DNA of 64,000 nt from assembly GCA_018824085.1 (NCBI GenBank), contig JAHJHI010000040.1, positions 62,001 through 126,000 on the forward strand, given 5' to 3'. The notes beneath the pieces were generated by a model, which saw only the letters and a list, made by a program, of their open reading frames with translations, was not told the origin of the DNA and ran no database searches. Numbering within the stretch: the first letter of the stretch is position 1; each line of letters starts with the position of its first letter. Shown one piece after another: positions 1 to 8,630 of this stretch. A program made the position numbers and the translations under genes. The stretch comes from Gammaproteobacteria bacterium. GTDB taxonomy: Bacteria; Pseudomonadota; Gammaproteobacteria; Burkholderiales; Rhodocyclaceae.

Positions 1-95
1 GATGAAGGAGTCGTACCCGAATCGTGTGTCCGGTCAGCGCGTCCCGGACCTGACCGCTCCGGCCCCGATATGGCTGATGCTCCGAGGAGAACGGC

Positions 96-605
96 ATGAA
101 GCGTATCTATTTTCTGGTACCTGACATCGACGTCGCCCGCACCATCGTCAATGAGGCGCTGCTCGCCCGCATCGAGGAGCGCCGCATCCACATCCTCGCC
201 CGGCGCGGCACCCCGCTCGAAGACCTGCCCGAAGCGTCGGCGCTGCAGAAGTCGGATTTCGCGCCGGCCATCCAGCGCGGTCTGGCCATGGGTGGCGGCG
301 TCGGCATCCTGGCCGGACTGGTCGGCCTCGCGCTGTCGCCGGGCGCGGTCGTGATCGCCGGCGGCATCATTCTGGCAGCCGGTCTCGGCGGCGCGGGCGC
401 CGGAGCGTGGATCGGCGGCATGGTCGGCCTGAGCGCCGGCAACTCCCATCTGAAGGCCTTTGAAGACGCCATCGAACGCGGCGAACTGCTGATCATGCTC
501 GACGTCCCGCGCACGCGGGTCGACGAGATCACCGAACGGGTGAAACTGCACCATCCGCTGGCGCAGCCGCGGGGTGCCGACCCCGACATCCCGGTCTTTC
601 CCTGA
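96..605 (+). CDS. Small membrane protein with glycine-rich hydrophobic core
   Basis: Predicted 169-residue protein of unknown function. An AGGAGA ribosome-binding site lies just upstream of the ATG. The N-terminal 60 residues look soluble and mixed alpha/beta. Residues about 65-115 form two hydrophobic stretches very rich in glycine and alanine, resembling a glycine-zipper membrane hairpin. The C-terminal 50 residues are charged again and end in a proline-rich tail. This layout is common in small conserved inner-membrane proteins of betaproteobacteria, but I do not recognise a named family. The gene stands alone and converges on the MxaD-like gene across a shared terminator. Confidence 0.75.
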   Translation: MKRIYFLVPDIDVARTIVNEALLARIEERRIHILARRGTPLEDLPEASALQKSDFAPAIQRGLAMGGGVGILAGLVGLALSPGAVVIAGGIILAAGLGGAGAGAWIGGMVGLSAGNSHLKAFEDAIERGELLIMLDVPRTRVDEITERVKLHHPLAQPRGADPDIPVFP

Positions 606-662
606 GCACGTCCACCACAGCGTCCGGACAGGGAATCCGGACGACAACGGTCGGGACGGGCA

Positions 663-697
663 AAAAAATGGCCGGGCCATCATGGCCCGGCCATTTT
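663..697. terminator. Bidirectional rho-independent terminator
   Basis: Near-perfect inverted repeat with 16-base arms (665-680 and 682-697) built round a GGCCGGGCC core. It has an A-run on the left and a T-run on the right, so it reads as a terminator on both strands. It sits between two convergent genes and fits both. Confidence 0.85.
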
Positions 698-716
698 CAT
701 CGGACATGGATTCAGC

Positions 717-1232
717 TCACTTTTCCATGATCGCCTTGAGGTTTTCCAGCCCGCTCTTGTAGACGCCGGTGATGGCGCTCAGCGCGGCTTCGTCGTCCTC
801 GCCGGCCGGGGGATCGTTGTTCATGTACTTGCGGTAGAAGGCGCCACGCCATTCAACGACAGTGGTGCCGTTCTCGCCCGCCTTCACGGCAAACTTCGAG
901 CTGTAGTTGGACACCGGCAGCGCGCCGCCATCCTGCGCGCGGTACGAGAACTTCATGCCCGCGTCGTCCATGCTCTCGAGCTTCTCGACCACTTCGCCAC
1001 CGCCCTTGATCTTCAGCGTACGGACCGAACCGACCTTGCTGCCGTCCGTGGCGGTGCTGCTCTCGACGGCCGGATGCCAGCTCTGCAGCTGGGTGAAGTC
1101 ACGCACCTTGGCCCATACGGCTGCCGGAGCGGCCTTGATGGTGATCGTCTCCTGAGCCTTCTGGCGCGTGGGGCCATGGGCAAACGCAAGCGATGCGGCA
1201 AGCATCATGATCAACGCTGAAACTGAGCGCAT
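717..1232 (-). CDS. MxaD-like periplasmic SRPBCC protein
   Basis: 171-residue exported protein of the polyketide-cyclase/SRPBCC fold. A clear signal peptide (residues 1-18, ending AFA) is followed directly by HGPT. The body carries an SWHPAV segment near residue 53, a VEWRGAFYR motif and a GVYKSGLENLK C-terminus. This combination is characteristic of MxaD, the 17-kDa periplasmic protein that helps electron flow from methanol dehydrogenase to its cytochrome in methylotrophs. It lies about 70 bases downstream of the YVTN propeller gene on the same strand, so cotranscription is likely. No methanol dehydrogenase gene is in the window. The fold is certain; the specific MxaD role is inferred from motif resemblance. 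Confidence 0.7.
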   Translation of the reverse strand: MRSVSALIMMLAASLAFAHGPTRQKAQETITIKAAPAAVWAKVRDFTQLQSWHPAVESSTATDGSKVGSVRTLKIKGGGEVVEKLESMDDAGMKFSYRAQDGGALPVSNYSSKFAVKAGENGTTVVEWRGAFYRKYMNNDPPAGEDDEAALSAITGVYKSGLENLKAIMEK

Positions 1233-1301
1233 GTTCTCTCCTCGGTTGGCAAATCGTGTGTTGAAAAAGTCTGCGACGATAACGGCAAAGTGCCGCCGGG
1301 A

Positions 1302-2270
1302 TCAATGCGCAGCGGACTGCTGGAGGAACTGGCCGAAGCCCCGCGGATTGCTCCCGAGGTCGACGCTGCCCTGCGGCTGCCCGGTTGCGGCATCGAACAC
1401 GCCAAGCTGATCGTCCATCCAGCTGACCACCAGCAGACGGTTGCCGGCTACGGCAACGCCTTCCGGATAAACGACCGAAGGCCAGGTCGCGATGACCCGA
1501 CGTGCCGCGGTGTCGATGACCGACACGCTGTCGTCCTGCTGGTTGGTGACGTAGGCACGCGCGCCATCGCCCGAAAACGCGATGCCGTACGGCGCCTTGC
1601 CGACCGGCAGCGTGGCGACGCAGCGCGCCTGCCCGACGTCGATGACCGACACGTCATTGCTATAGACATTGAGCGCCCAGAGCGTGCGGCCGTCCGCCGA
1701 CAGGCCGAGCGCAAAGGGGTGTTCGCCGACGGCGATGGTCGCCGTCTGCAGCCGCCGCTCGATGTCGAGCACGCCGACCGCGTTGTCGTCGCGGTTCGCG
1801 ACATAGACGGTACGGTTGTCGGGCGCGGCCACCAGCCCGGCTGGCGCCTGGCCGACCTCGATCTCGCCGAGCAGCGCGCTGCTCGCCGTGTCGAACACCA
1901 GCACGCGATGCAGGAACCAGTCGGCCACCAGCACGCGGCGCCCGTCCGGCGTGACGGTGATGCCGACCGGGCTGCGTCCGGCGGCCATCTCGCCGCTGAC
2001 GCGGCGCGTGGCGAGATCGATGACGGTGATGCTCGCGCTGTCCGGGCTGCTGACGAACGCCTTGCCCGCCGCTTCACTGACCCAAACGCCCGCCGGCGAT
2101 TTCCCGGCCGCCAGCGTGGCAACGACGCGCGCGGCGTCGACATCCACCACGCTCACGTCGTGCGAGCCCTGATTGGTAATGTATGCGAGCGGCCCCGCCA
2201 GCGCACTGCCCGACACGATCACAAGCAGGCACGCGGCAGCCCGGCGGCACGCGAGGCAGACCCCGCTCAT
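1302..2270 (-). CDS. Secreted YVTN-family beta-propeller protein
   Basis: 322 residues with an N-terminal signal peptide (cleavage likely after SALA, about residue 25) and then about seven repeats of roughly 42 residues. Each repeat has the YVTN/VSVID signature, for example YITNQGSHDVSVVDV and YVANRDDNAVGVLDI. This is the YVTN seven-bladed propeller family, whose members often accompany PQQ-dependent dehydrogenases in the periplasm. The ATG overlaps the ilvA stop by 4 bases (ATGA), so translation is probably coupled to ilvA. The MxaD-like gene follows. A role as accessory or electron-transfer partner of a quinoprotein dehydrogenase is inference. Confidence 0.8.
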   Translation of the reverse strand: MSGVCLACRRAAACLLVIVSGSALAGPLAYITNQGSHDVSVVDVDAARVVATLAAGKSPAGVWVSEAAGKAFVSSPDSASITVIDLATRRVSGEMAAGRSPVGITVTPDGRRVLVADWFLHRVLVFDTASSALLGEIEVGQAPAGLVAAPDNRTVYVANRDDNAVGVLDIERRLQTATIAVGEHPFALGLSADGRTLWALNVYSNDVSVIDVGQARCVATLPVGKAPYGIAFSGDGARAYVTNQQDDSVSVIDTAARRVIATWPSVVYPEGVAVAGNRLLVVSWMDDQLGVFDAATGQPQGSVDLGSNPRGFGQFLQQSAAH

Positions 2271-3778
2271 CCGAGGAACAGCCGGTAGGCCGGGTTGTGC
2301 GTCTCTTCTGAGTAGTCGTAACCGAGCTTGTCGAGAAAATCCTGCAGTGCGGCCATGTCGTCCGGCGGCACCTGCATGCCGACCAGCACGCGACCGTAGT
2401 CGGCGCCATGGTTGCGGTAGTGGAACAGGCTGATGTTCCAGTCCCGGCTCATCGAATCGAGGAACTTCATCAGCGCACCCGGGCGCTCCGGGAACTCGAA
2501 GCGATAGACCTGCTCGTGGCCGACGTCGGGACTGCGCCCACCCACCATGTAACGCACGTGCAGCTTGGCCAGCTCGTCGTCGGTCAGGTCCAGCGCCGGA
2601 TAGCCGTGGTCGCCCAGCTGCTTCACCAGAGACGCCGCCTCCTCGCGCCCGGACACCTGCACGCCGACGAAGGCATGCGCCTCGCGCGCGTCCTTGTAGC
2701 GGTAGTTCAGCTCGGTGATGTTGCGCCGGCCGAACAGAGACACCAGTTCGCGGTAGGCGCCCGGACGCTCCGGCAGCGTGACCGCCAGCACCGCTTCACG
2801 CGACTCGCCGATCTCCGCGCGCTCGGCAACGAAGCGCAGGCGGTCGAAGTTCATGTTCGCGCCCGACGCGATGGCCACCAGCGTGGCGCCACGCACATTG
2901 TTCTTGGCCGCCCAGGCCTTGGCGCCGGCCACCGCCAGCGCGCCGGCCGGCTCCAGGATGGAGCGCGTGTCCTCGAACACGTCCTTGATCGCGGCACAGA
3001 TCTCGTCGGTGCTGACCAGCACCATCTCGTCGACGTACTGCTGCGCGACACGGAAGGTTTCCTCGCCCACTTCCTTCACCGCCGCGCCATCGGCAAACAG
3101 CCCGACGGTATCGAGCCGCACCCGCTCGCCGGCCTGCAGCGAGCGCGCCATCGCATCGGCGTCGTGCGTCTCTACGCCGATCACCCGGGTGTTCGGACGC
3201 AGCCGCTTGATGTAGGCGGCCACGCCGGCGATCAGGCCGCCGCCGCCGACGCAGCAGAACACCGCGTCGATCGGCTTCGGATGCTGGCGCAGGATTTCCA
3301 CGCCTATCGTGCCCTGGCCGGCGATCACGTCGGGGTCGTCGAACGGGTGCACGAAGGTCAGTCCCTGTTCTGATTCGAGCTTGCGCGCGTGCAGGTACGC
3401 TTCGTCGTACGATTCCCCGGCGAGCACGACTTCACCGCCGCGCGCCGCCACCGCATCGACCTTGATGCGCGGCGTGGTGGTCGGCATCACGATGACCGCC
3501 CGGCACCCGAGCCTGGCCGCCGACAGCGCCACGCCCTGCGCGTGATTGCCGGCAGAGGCGCAGATCACGCCGCGCGCGCGCGCTTCGTCGGACAGCCGGG
3601 CAATCTTGTTGTAGGCGCCGCGCAGCTTGAACGAAAACACCGGCTGCATGTCCTCGCGCTTGAACAGCACGGTGTTGCCGATGCGTCGCGAAAGATTGGG
3701 GGCGGGGTCGAGCGGCGTTTCGATCGCCACGTCGTACACTTGGGCGTTCAGGATTCTTTCGAGGTAGTCGATTTGCAT
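2267..3778 (-). CDS. ilvA: Threonine ammonia-lyase, biosynthetic
   Basis: 503-residue PLP enzyme that deaminates threonine to 2-oxobutanoate, the first step of isoleucine synthesis. The PLP lysine is K51 in a SFKLRGAYNK motif, and the phosphate-binding GGGGLIAG loop is present. Two C-terminal ACT-like regulatory domains (about residues 330-415 and 425-503) identify the long, isoleucine-inhibited biosynthetic form. The ATG at 3778 is chosen because it gives the canonical MQIDYLERIL start; an upstream in-frame ATG adds 18 unconserved residues. It heads a probable three-gene operon with the YVTN propeller and the MxaD-like gene, which have no obvious link to isoleucine. Confidence 0.95.
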   Translation of the reverse strand: MQIDYLERILNAQVYDVAIETPLDPAPNLSRRIGNTVLFKREDMQPVFSFKLRGAYNKIARLSDEARARGVICASAGNHAQGVALSAARLGCRAVIVMPTTTPRIKVDAVAARGGEVVLAGESYDEAYLHARKLESEQGLTFVHPFDDPDVIAGQGTIGVEILRQHPKPIDAVFCCVGGGGLIAGVAAYIKRLRPNTRVIGVETHDADAMARSLQAGERVRLDTVGLFADGAAVKEVGEETFRVAQQYVDEMVLVSTDEICAAIKDVFEDTRSILEPAGALAVAGAKAWAAKNNVRGATLVAIASGANMNFDRLRFVAERAEIGESREAVLAVTLPERPGAYRELVSLFGRRNITELNYRYKDAREAHAFVGVQVSGREEAASLVKQLGDHGYPALDLTDDELAKLHVRYMVGGRSPDVGHEQVYRFEFPERPGALMKFLDSMSRDWNISLFHYRNHGADYGRVLVGMQVPPDDMAALQDFLDKLGYDYSEETHNPAYRLFLG

Positions 3779-3888
3779 GATGGGGACACTGCCGTGTGCG
3801 CACCGGCTCCGGAATGGCCTGCGCGCAAGCATGCAAGCCTAGCAGCGCGCGCGCGCCGACGGCAAATTCCGCATCGCAGCAACCGCCG

Positions 3889-4302
3889 ATGACCATGGAT
3901 TTCATGCCTGACGCACAGACCAGCCTGACCGGCCTGCTGATCGCGAGCTTTCTCGCCGCGACGTTGCTGCCCGGCGGTTCGGAGGCGGCCCTGCTTGCGG
4001 TGCTCGCGACCTACCCAGAACGCCGCGACGCTGCCCTGCTGCTGGCGACCGCCGGCAATACCGCCGGCGGCATGGTGAGCTATGCGATGGGGCGTTTCAT
4101 TCCGGTCGGCACCGTGCCGGCCCGGCTGGCGCTGCTGCAGCGCCACGGCACACCGGCACTGCTGCTTTCCTGGACGCCGCTGATCGGCGACGCGCTGTGC
4201 GTGGCCGCCGGCTGGCTGCGCCTGCCGCCCTGGCGCAGCGCACTGATGATGGCGATCGGCAAGGGCGCCCGCTACGCCGTTCTGGCCGGACTGATGCTGT
4301 GA
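3889..4302 (+). CDS. YqaA/DedA-like inner-membrane protein
   Basis: About 137 residues with several hydrophobic segments. It carries the GGSEAALLAVLATYP and AGNTAGGMVSYAMGRF motifs of the YqaA branch of the SNARE-associated/DedA (VTT) family. Members are thought to act in membrane lipid or ion homeostasis, but no activity is assigned. The start (ATG 3889 or 3895) is chosen so the first transmembrane helix begins about residue 13; an earlier in-frame ATG adds a low-complexity tail. It is divergent from ilvA. Its last codons overlap the GTG start of the next gene (GTGA), so the two form an operon. Confidence 0.75.
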   Translation: MTMDFMPDAQTSLTGLLIASFLAATLLPGGSEAALLAVLATYPERRDAALLLATAGNTAGGMVSYAMGRFIPVGTVPARLALLQRHGTPALLLSWTPLIGDALCVAAGWLRLPPWRSALMMAIGKGARYAVLAGLML

Positions 4303-5384
4303 CGCGCACCGACGCCACCCGGCTCGCCCGCCACCTCGCGTTCGCCTGGGCCTTGCTGGTCGCCTATGCGAGCCTGCATCCGCTGAACGGCTTCCGCGAT
4401 CCCGGCGGCGAACTGCTCACTTTCCTGTCCGCCCCGTGGCCGCGCTACTACACCCGTTTCGACGTGGTCGTGAATGCGCTCGGCTATCTGCCGCTGGGCT
4501 TCCTGCTCGTGCCGGCGGTCTCGCCCTGGCTGCGGCGCGCCAGCGCGGTACCGCTGGCCATCGTGCTGTCCTGCCTGCTGTCGATCGGCATGGAGGTGCT
4601 GCAGCACTACCTGCCGACCCGCGTGCCGTCCAACCTCGACGTGCTGTCGAACGCTCTGGGCGCCACGCTGGGCGCCCTGCTCGCCGTGCGCTGGGGCGGC
4701 GTGCTCGGCGCTGGCGGCACGCTCGCGCGCTGGCGCGCACGCCGCATCGTGCGCGGCCATACCGGCGAGTTCGCGCTGGTGCTGCTGGTGCTCTGGTGGC
4801 TCGCCCAGATCAATCCGGACACCCCCCTGTTCGGTCTCGGCGACCTGCGCGACCTGTTCGACCTGCCGGCGCCGATCGACTTCACCGAACGGCGCTACCG
4901 CGCCGTCGAGATCGGCGCCTGCGTCTGCGCCATCCTGAGCGTCGGCATCATCGGCTGGCACAGCATGCGGGCACGCAGCGGCTGGCTGCTGGCCAGCGTT
5001 TTCGCCGTCGCGCTCGGCATCAAGACCGGCTCCGGCACGGTGCTTGTACCTGACGGCGGCGCCTGGCTGTGGGCCACGCCCGGCGCGCTGACCGGGCTGG
5101 TAGCAGGCGCGCTGGCGCTGCGCATGGCGCTGTGGCTGCCGGGCGGACTGCGCTTCGCGGTCGCCGCCATGGCGCTGCTGGCCGGCGTCGCACTGGTCAA
5201 TCTGGCACCCGACAACCCCTACCCGTCCGCGGTGTCCGATGCATGGCGGGCCGGTCACTTTTTCAATTTCAGCGGTCTGACGCGCCTTGCCTCCGGGCTG
5301 TGGCCGTTTTTCGCATTGCCCTACCTGATGGCGCTGCAGGCGCGCGAAAGCCGCGGCCACCATGCGGCGCACGATCACCGATAA
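4299..5384 (+). CDS. VanZ family multi-spanning membrane protein
   Basis: 361-residue integral membrane protein. The N-terminal 120 residues match the VanZ-like pattern: a first helix followed by LHPLNGF, then a RFDVVVNALGYLPLGF motif and the EVLQHYLPTRVPSNLDVLSNALGA region typical of the family. A second set of hydrophobic helices fills residues 150-350. VanZ-like proteins are linked to teicoplanin resistance in enterococci, but most members in Gram-negative bacteria are uncharacterised. The GTG start overlaps the preceding stop codon. Confidence 0.8.
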   Translation: MTRTDATRLARHLAFAWALLVAYASLHPLNGFRDPGGELLTFLSAPWPRYYTRFDVVVNALGYLPLGFLLVPAVSPWLRRASAVPLAIVLSCLLSIGMEVLQHYLPTRVPSNLDVLSNALGATLGALLAVRWGGVLGAGGTLARWRARRIVRGHTGEFALVLLVLWWLAQINPDTPLFGLGDLRDLFDLPAPIDFTERRYRAVEIGACVCAILSVGIIGWHSMRARSGWLLASVFAVALGIKTGSGTVLVPDGGAWLWATPGALTGLVAGALALRMALWLPGGLRFAVAAMALLAGVALVNLAPDNPYPSAVSDAWRAGHFFNFSGLTRLASGLWPFFALPYLMALQARESRGHHAAHDHR

Positions 5385-5426
5385 TCGGGCCCTGCACCGC
5401 AGGCCCACTTTCACGGAGAACGGCCG

Positions 5427-5738
5427 ATGAGCCACTTCAAGCACCACGTATTCTTCTGCTGCAACCAGCGCCCGGACGGCAACCAGTGCTGCAACAACCT
5501 GGGCGCCGCCGCGCTGCGCGACTACACGAAGCAGCGCGTCAAGGCGCTCGGGCTGTCCGGCGCCGGCAAGACGCGCATCAACATGGCGGGCTGTCTGGAC
5601 CGCTGCAGCGACGGCCCGGTCATGGTCGTCTACCCTGAGGCGGTCTGGTACACCTATGTGGACCGCGAGGACATCGATGAAATCATCGATGAACACCTGA
5701 CACACGGACGCGTCGTCGAACGCCTCAAGGTCGAATGA
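5427..5738 (+). CDS. Thioredoxin-fold 2Fe-2S ferredoxin
   Basis: 103-residue protein of the (2Fe-2S) thioredoxin-like ferredoxin family. The cluster ligands are visible as cysteine pairs near the N-terminus (FFCCNQ and QCCNN) and the GCLDRCSDGP motif near residue 56. The tail has the usual YVDREDIDEIIDEHL sequence. Proteins of this type resemble the NuoE fold and shuttle electrons, but the partner is not known. An ACGGAGAA ribosome-binding site precedes the ATG. The stop overlaps the hydrolase start (ATGA). Confidence 0.85.
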   Translation: MSHFKHHVFFCCNQRPDGNQCCNNLGAAALRDYTKQRVKALGLSGAGKTRINMAGCLDRCSDGPVMVVYPEAVWYTYVDREDIDEIIDEHLTHGRVVERLKVE

Positions 5739-6400
5739 ACACGCGCATCCAGTCGGAACGCACCGTCATCACCGGCGCGGCCGGCGCCATCGAAGTGCTG
5801 ACGGAAATGCCGGACGGCGCACCGCGCGCGATCGCGCTGGTCGGGCATCCGCACCCGCTGTTCGGCGGCACGATGGACAACAAGGTGGTGCAGACGGTGG
5901 CGCGCGCACTGCGTGAACTCGGCTGCGTGGCGCTGCGTTCGCAGTTCCGCGGCGTCGGCCGCACGGAAGGCGAGCACGACGAGGGGCGCGGCGAAACCGA
6001 CGACCAGCTCGCCGTGATCGACCATGCACGCGAGCGGCACGGCGAGCTGCCGGTCATCGTCGCCGGCTTTTCCTTTGGCGCCTTCGTCGCGACCCGGCTC
6101 GCCGACCGGCTGGCGCAGCGCGGCACGCCGGTGGCGGGCATGGTGCTGATCGGCCTCGCCTCGGGCGCGGTCGAGGGCATCCGCCACTACGAACCGGGCC
6201 CGGTGCGCGAGGATGCGCTGGTCATCCATGGCGAACGCGACCAGGTCGTGCCGCTGGCCAATGTGCTGGCGTGGGCGGCACCACAGAACCTGCCGGTCTC
6301 GGTGCTCGGCGACACCGGCCACTTCTTCCACGGCAAGCTGCACGTGCTGCGCCTTCTGATCGAGCGCTGGTGGCGTGCCGGTTCGCCGGCGGGCCAATGA
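5735..6400 (+). CDS. Alpha/beta hydrolase
   Basis: 221-residue cytoplasmic serine hydrolase. The nucleophile elbow is GFSFGAF (about residues 110-116), and there is an HPHPLFGGTMDNK motif near residue 35. The late Asp (HGERDQVVP) and His (GHFFHGK) complete a catalytic triad. It belongs to the short alpha/beta hydrolase group often annotated as CocE/NonD-like. The substrate is unknown. Its start overlaps the ferredoxin gene and its stop overlaps cutA, so the four genes from ferredoxin to dsbD form one tightly packed operon. Confidence 0.85.
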   Translation: MNTRIQSERTVITGAAGAIEVLTEMPDGAPRAIALVGHPHPLFGGTMDNKVVQTVARALRELGCVALRSQFRGVGRTEGEHDEGRGETDDQLAVIDHARERHGELPVIVAGFSFGAFVATRLADRLAQRGTPVAGMVLIGLASGAVEGIRHYEPGPVREDALVIHGERDQVVPLANVLAWAAPQNLPVSVLGDTGHFFHGKLHVLRLLIERWWRAGSPAGQ

Positions 6401-6726
6401 CCGCCGCGCCGATGCTGCTCGTGCTGACGACCCTGCCGGACGAGGACACGGCCCGGCGCATCGCGCACGACATGGTGGCGCGCGGTCTCGCGGCCTGTGT
6501 CAGCATCGGCGCCCCGGTCCGGTCCGTGTATCGGTGGAACCAGCGGATCGAGGACAGCGTCGAAACGCCGCTGACGCTGAAGACCAGCACGGCGCGCTAC
6601 GACGAACTGGAGCAGGCGCTGCGCGCCGCCCACCCCTATGAACTGCCCGAAATCATTGCACTGCCGGTCGAGCGCGGTCTGGCGGAATACCTGCTGTGGG
6701 TCGACGAAATGACAGGAAAGAGATGA
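6397..6726 (+). CDS. cutA: Divalent-cation tolerance protein CutA
   Basis: 109-residue protein with the trimeric CutA1 fold. Signature segments are VLTTLPDEDTARRIA at the start, the GLAACVSI motif, SVYRWNQRIE, and the C-terminal HPYELPEIIALP strand. CutA is a soluble ferredoxin-like protein connected genetically to copper tolerance and to the DsbD region in enterobacteria. Here it also lies directly upstream of dsbD with an ATGA overlap, the classical arrangement. Confidence 0.93.
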   Translation: MTAAPMLLVLTTLPDEDTARRIAHDMVARGLAACVSIGAPVRSVYRWNQRIEDSVETPLTLKTSTARYDELEQALRAAHPYELPEIIALPVERGLAEYLLWVDEMTGKR

Positions 6727-8591
6727 TCAGAAGACTGCTCGGCTGGCTCGCCATCGCCGCCCTGATGGCAGCGGGTCCGCTGCCCGCCGCCGAACCCGAC
6801 CTGCTGCCGATCGAGCAGGCATTCCGCTTGTCGGCGCAGGTCATTGACGCCAATACCGTCGAAGTCCGTTTCGACATCGCGGACGGCTACTACCTCTATC
6901 GCGAAAAGTTCGCCTTCAGGGCGGAACAGGCCGCGCTGGGCGCACCGGACATTCCGCCCGGCAAGATGAAGAAGGACGAAATCTTCGGCGATGTCGAAGT
7001 GCACCGTGGCCGCCTGCCCATCCTGCTGCCGCTCACGACGACGCCCGGCACGCCGGTGTCGCTCACCGTCAGTTCGCAGGGCTGCGCCGACGCGGGCATC
7101 TGCTACCCGCCGACCGAACAGACGCTGGAGCTCGACCCGGACCAGCCGGGCACGCGCGTCTACGTGGCGGGCCTGGGCGCCGGTGACGGTGGCGGCCTGA
7201 TCGACCGCCTGCGTTCGCTGTCCTCACCGGACAGCGAACCGGCGACGGCCGAACCGCCCGCCGCATCCGCGGCGCCGGAGCCGGGCGACGAATCGTCGGT
7301 TGTCGCCGGTCTGCTGCGCGGTGGCAACCTGTGGCTCATCGTCATCAGCTTCTTCGGCTTCGGTCTGCTGCTGAGCTTCACGCCCTGCGTGCTGCCGATG
7401 GTACCCATCCTGTCCGGCATCATCGTCGGCCACGGCGCCGGCATCACGCGCGGCCGCGCGTTGCTGCTGTCCGGCGCCTACGTGCTGGGCATGGCGGTCA
7501 CCTATGCGCTGGCCGGCGTGCTGGCCGGGCGTTCCGGCACGCTGCTGTCGGTCGCGCTGCAGAACGCGTGGGTGCTCGGTGGCTTCGCCCTCGTGTTCGT
7601 GCTGCTCGCGCTGTCGATGTTCGGTTTCTACGAGCTGCAGCTGCCCGCCGCAATGCAGTCTCGACTGTCCGACACCGCCAACCGTCAACGCGGGTCGCTC
7701 GCCGGCATCGTGCTGATGGGCGCGCTGTCCGCGCTCATCGTCGGCCCCTGCGTCGCAGCGCCGCTGGCCGGTGCGCTGCTCTACATCGCACGCGACGGCG
7801 ACGCCGTCATGGGCGGGCTGGCACTGTTCGCGATGGGACTGGGCATGGGCGCGCCGCTGATCGCGGTCGGCGTCGCGTCGCGCTCGCTGCTGCCGCACAC
7901 CGGCCCGTGGATGGAAGGCGTGAAGCGCTTCTTCGGCGTGCTGTTGCTGGCCACGGCAATCTGGATCGCGTCGCCGGTACTGCCGGCGCTGCTGACGATG
8001 CTCGCCTGGGCGGCACTGCTGATCGCGTCCAGCATCTATCTGCACGCGCTCGATCCGCTGCCCGCGCACGCCGGCGGCTGGCATCGGCTGTGGAAGGGCG
8101 TCGGCGTCATCGCGCTGCTGGCGGGCGCGAGCCTGCTGGTGGGCGCGGCGGCCGGCTCGCGCGACGTGCTGCAGCCGCTGGCCGTGCTGCGCGGCGGTAC
8201 GGCCGGCGCGACACCCGCCAGCCACGCGTTCGAGCCGGTGTCCAGCGTGGCCGAGCTCGACGCGCGGCTCGCCGGCAGCAGCGGCCCGGTCATGCTCGAC
8301 TTCTATGCCGACTGGTGCGTGAGCTGCAAGGAGATGGAGCGCTTCACCTTCGCCGATCCGGCGGTCAGCGCGCGCATGGCCGGCATGACGCTGCTCAAGG
8401 CGGACGTGACCGCCAACAACGCCGACCACCAGGCCCTGCTCAAGCGCTTCGGACTGTTCGGCCCGCCCGGCATCCTGTTCTTCGGACCGGACGGCAGGGA
8501 GATTTCATCGGCGCGCGTGGTCGGCTTCATGCCCGCGCAGCCCTTCGCCGCCGGACTGGACCGCGTAATCGCCGCCAGCACACGCCCCTGA
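6723..8591 (+). CDS. dsbD: Thiol:disulfide interchange protein DsbD
   Basis: 622-residue inner-membrane reductase that passes electrons from cytoplasmic thioredoxin to periplasmic partners such as DsbC and the cytochrome c maturation path. A signal peptide is followed by the N-terminal domain with redox pair C121/C127 (GCADAGICYPP). The transmembrane domain, from about residue 200, holds the paired FTPCVLPM and VGPCVAAP cysteines. The C-terminal thioredoxin domain has a CVSC active site (C532/C535). All six catalytic cysteines are present. The start at 6723 overlaps the cutA stop. It supports the many c-type cytochromes seen elsewhere in the window. Confidence 0.95.
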   Translation: MIRRLLGWLAIAALMAAGPLPAAEPDLLPIEQAFRLSAQVIDANTVEVRFDIADGYYLYREKFAFRAEQAALGAPDIPPGKMKKDEIFGDVEVHRGRLPILLPLTTTPGTPVSLTVSSQGCADAGICYPPTEQTLELDPDQPGTRVYVAGLGAGDGGGLIDRLRSLSSPDSEPATAEPPAASAAPEPGDESSVVAGLLRGGNLWLIVISFFGFGLLLSFTPCVLPMVPILSGIIVGHGAGITRGRALLLSGAYVLGMAVTYALAGVLAGRSGTLLSVALQNAWVLGGFALVFVLLALSMFGFYELQLPAAMQSRLSDTANRQRGSLAGIVLMGALSALIVGPCVAAPLAGALLYIARDGDAVMGGLALFAMGLGMGAPLIAVGVASRSLLPHTGPWMEGVKRFFGVLLLATAIWIASPVLPALLTMLAWAALLIASSIYLHALDPLPAHAGGWHRLWKGVGVIALLAGASLLVGAAAGSRDVLQPLAVLRGGTAGATPASHAFEPVSSVAELDARLAGSSGPVMLDFYADWCVSCKEMERFTFADPAVSARMAGMTLLKADVTANNADHQALLKRFGLFGPPGILFFGPDGREISSARVVGFMPAQPFAAGLDRVIAASTRP

Positions 8592-8630
8592 TCGCGTAAA
8601 ATCCCGCATCTTTCGCTGCGCATCCTTCCC

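Noticed and set aside
8592-8630. FMN riboswitch before ribE
   Set aside because: The gap is only 39 bases, far shorter than the RFN aptamer.
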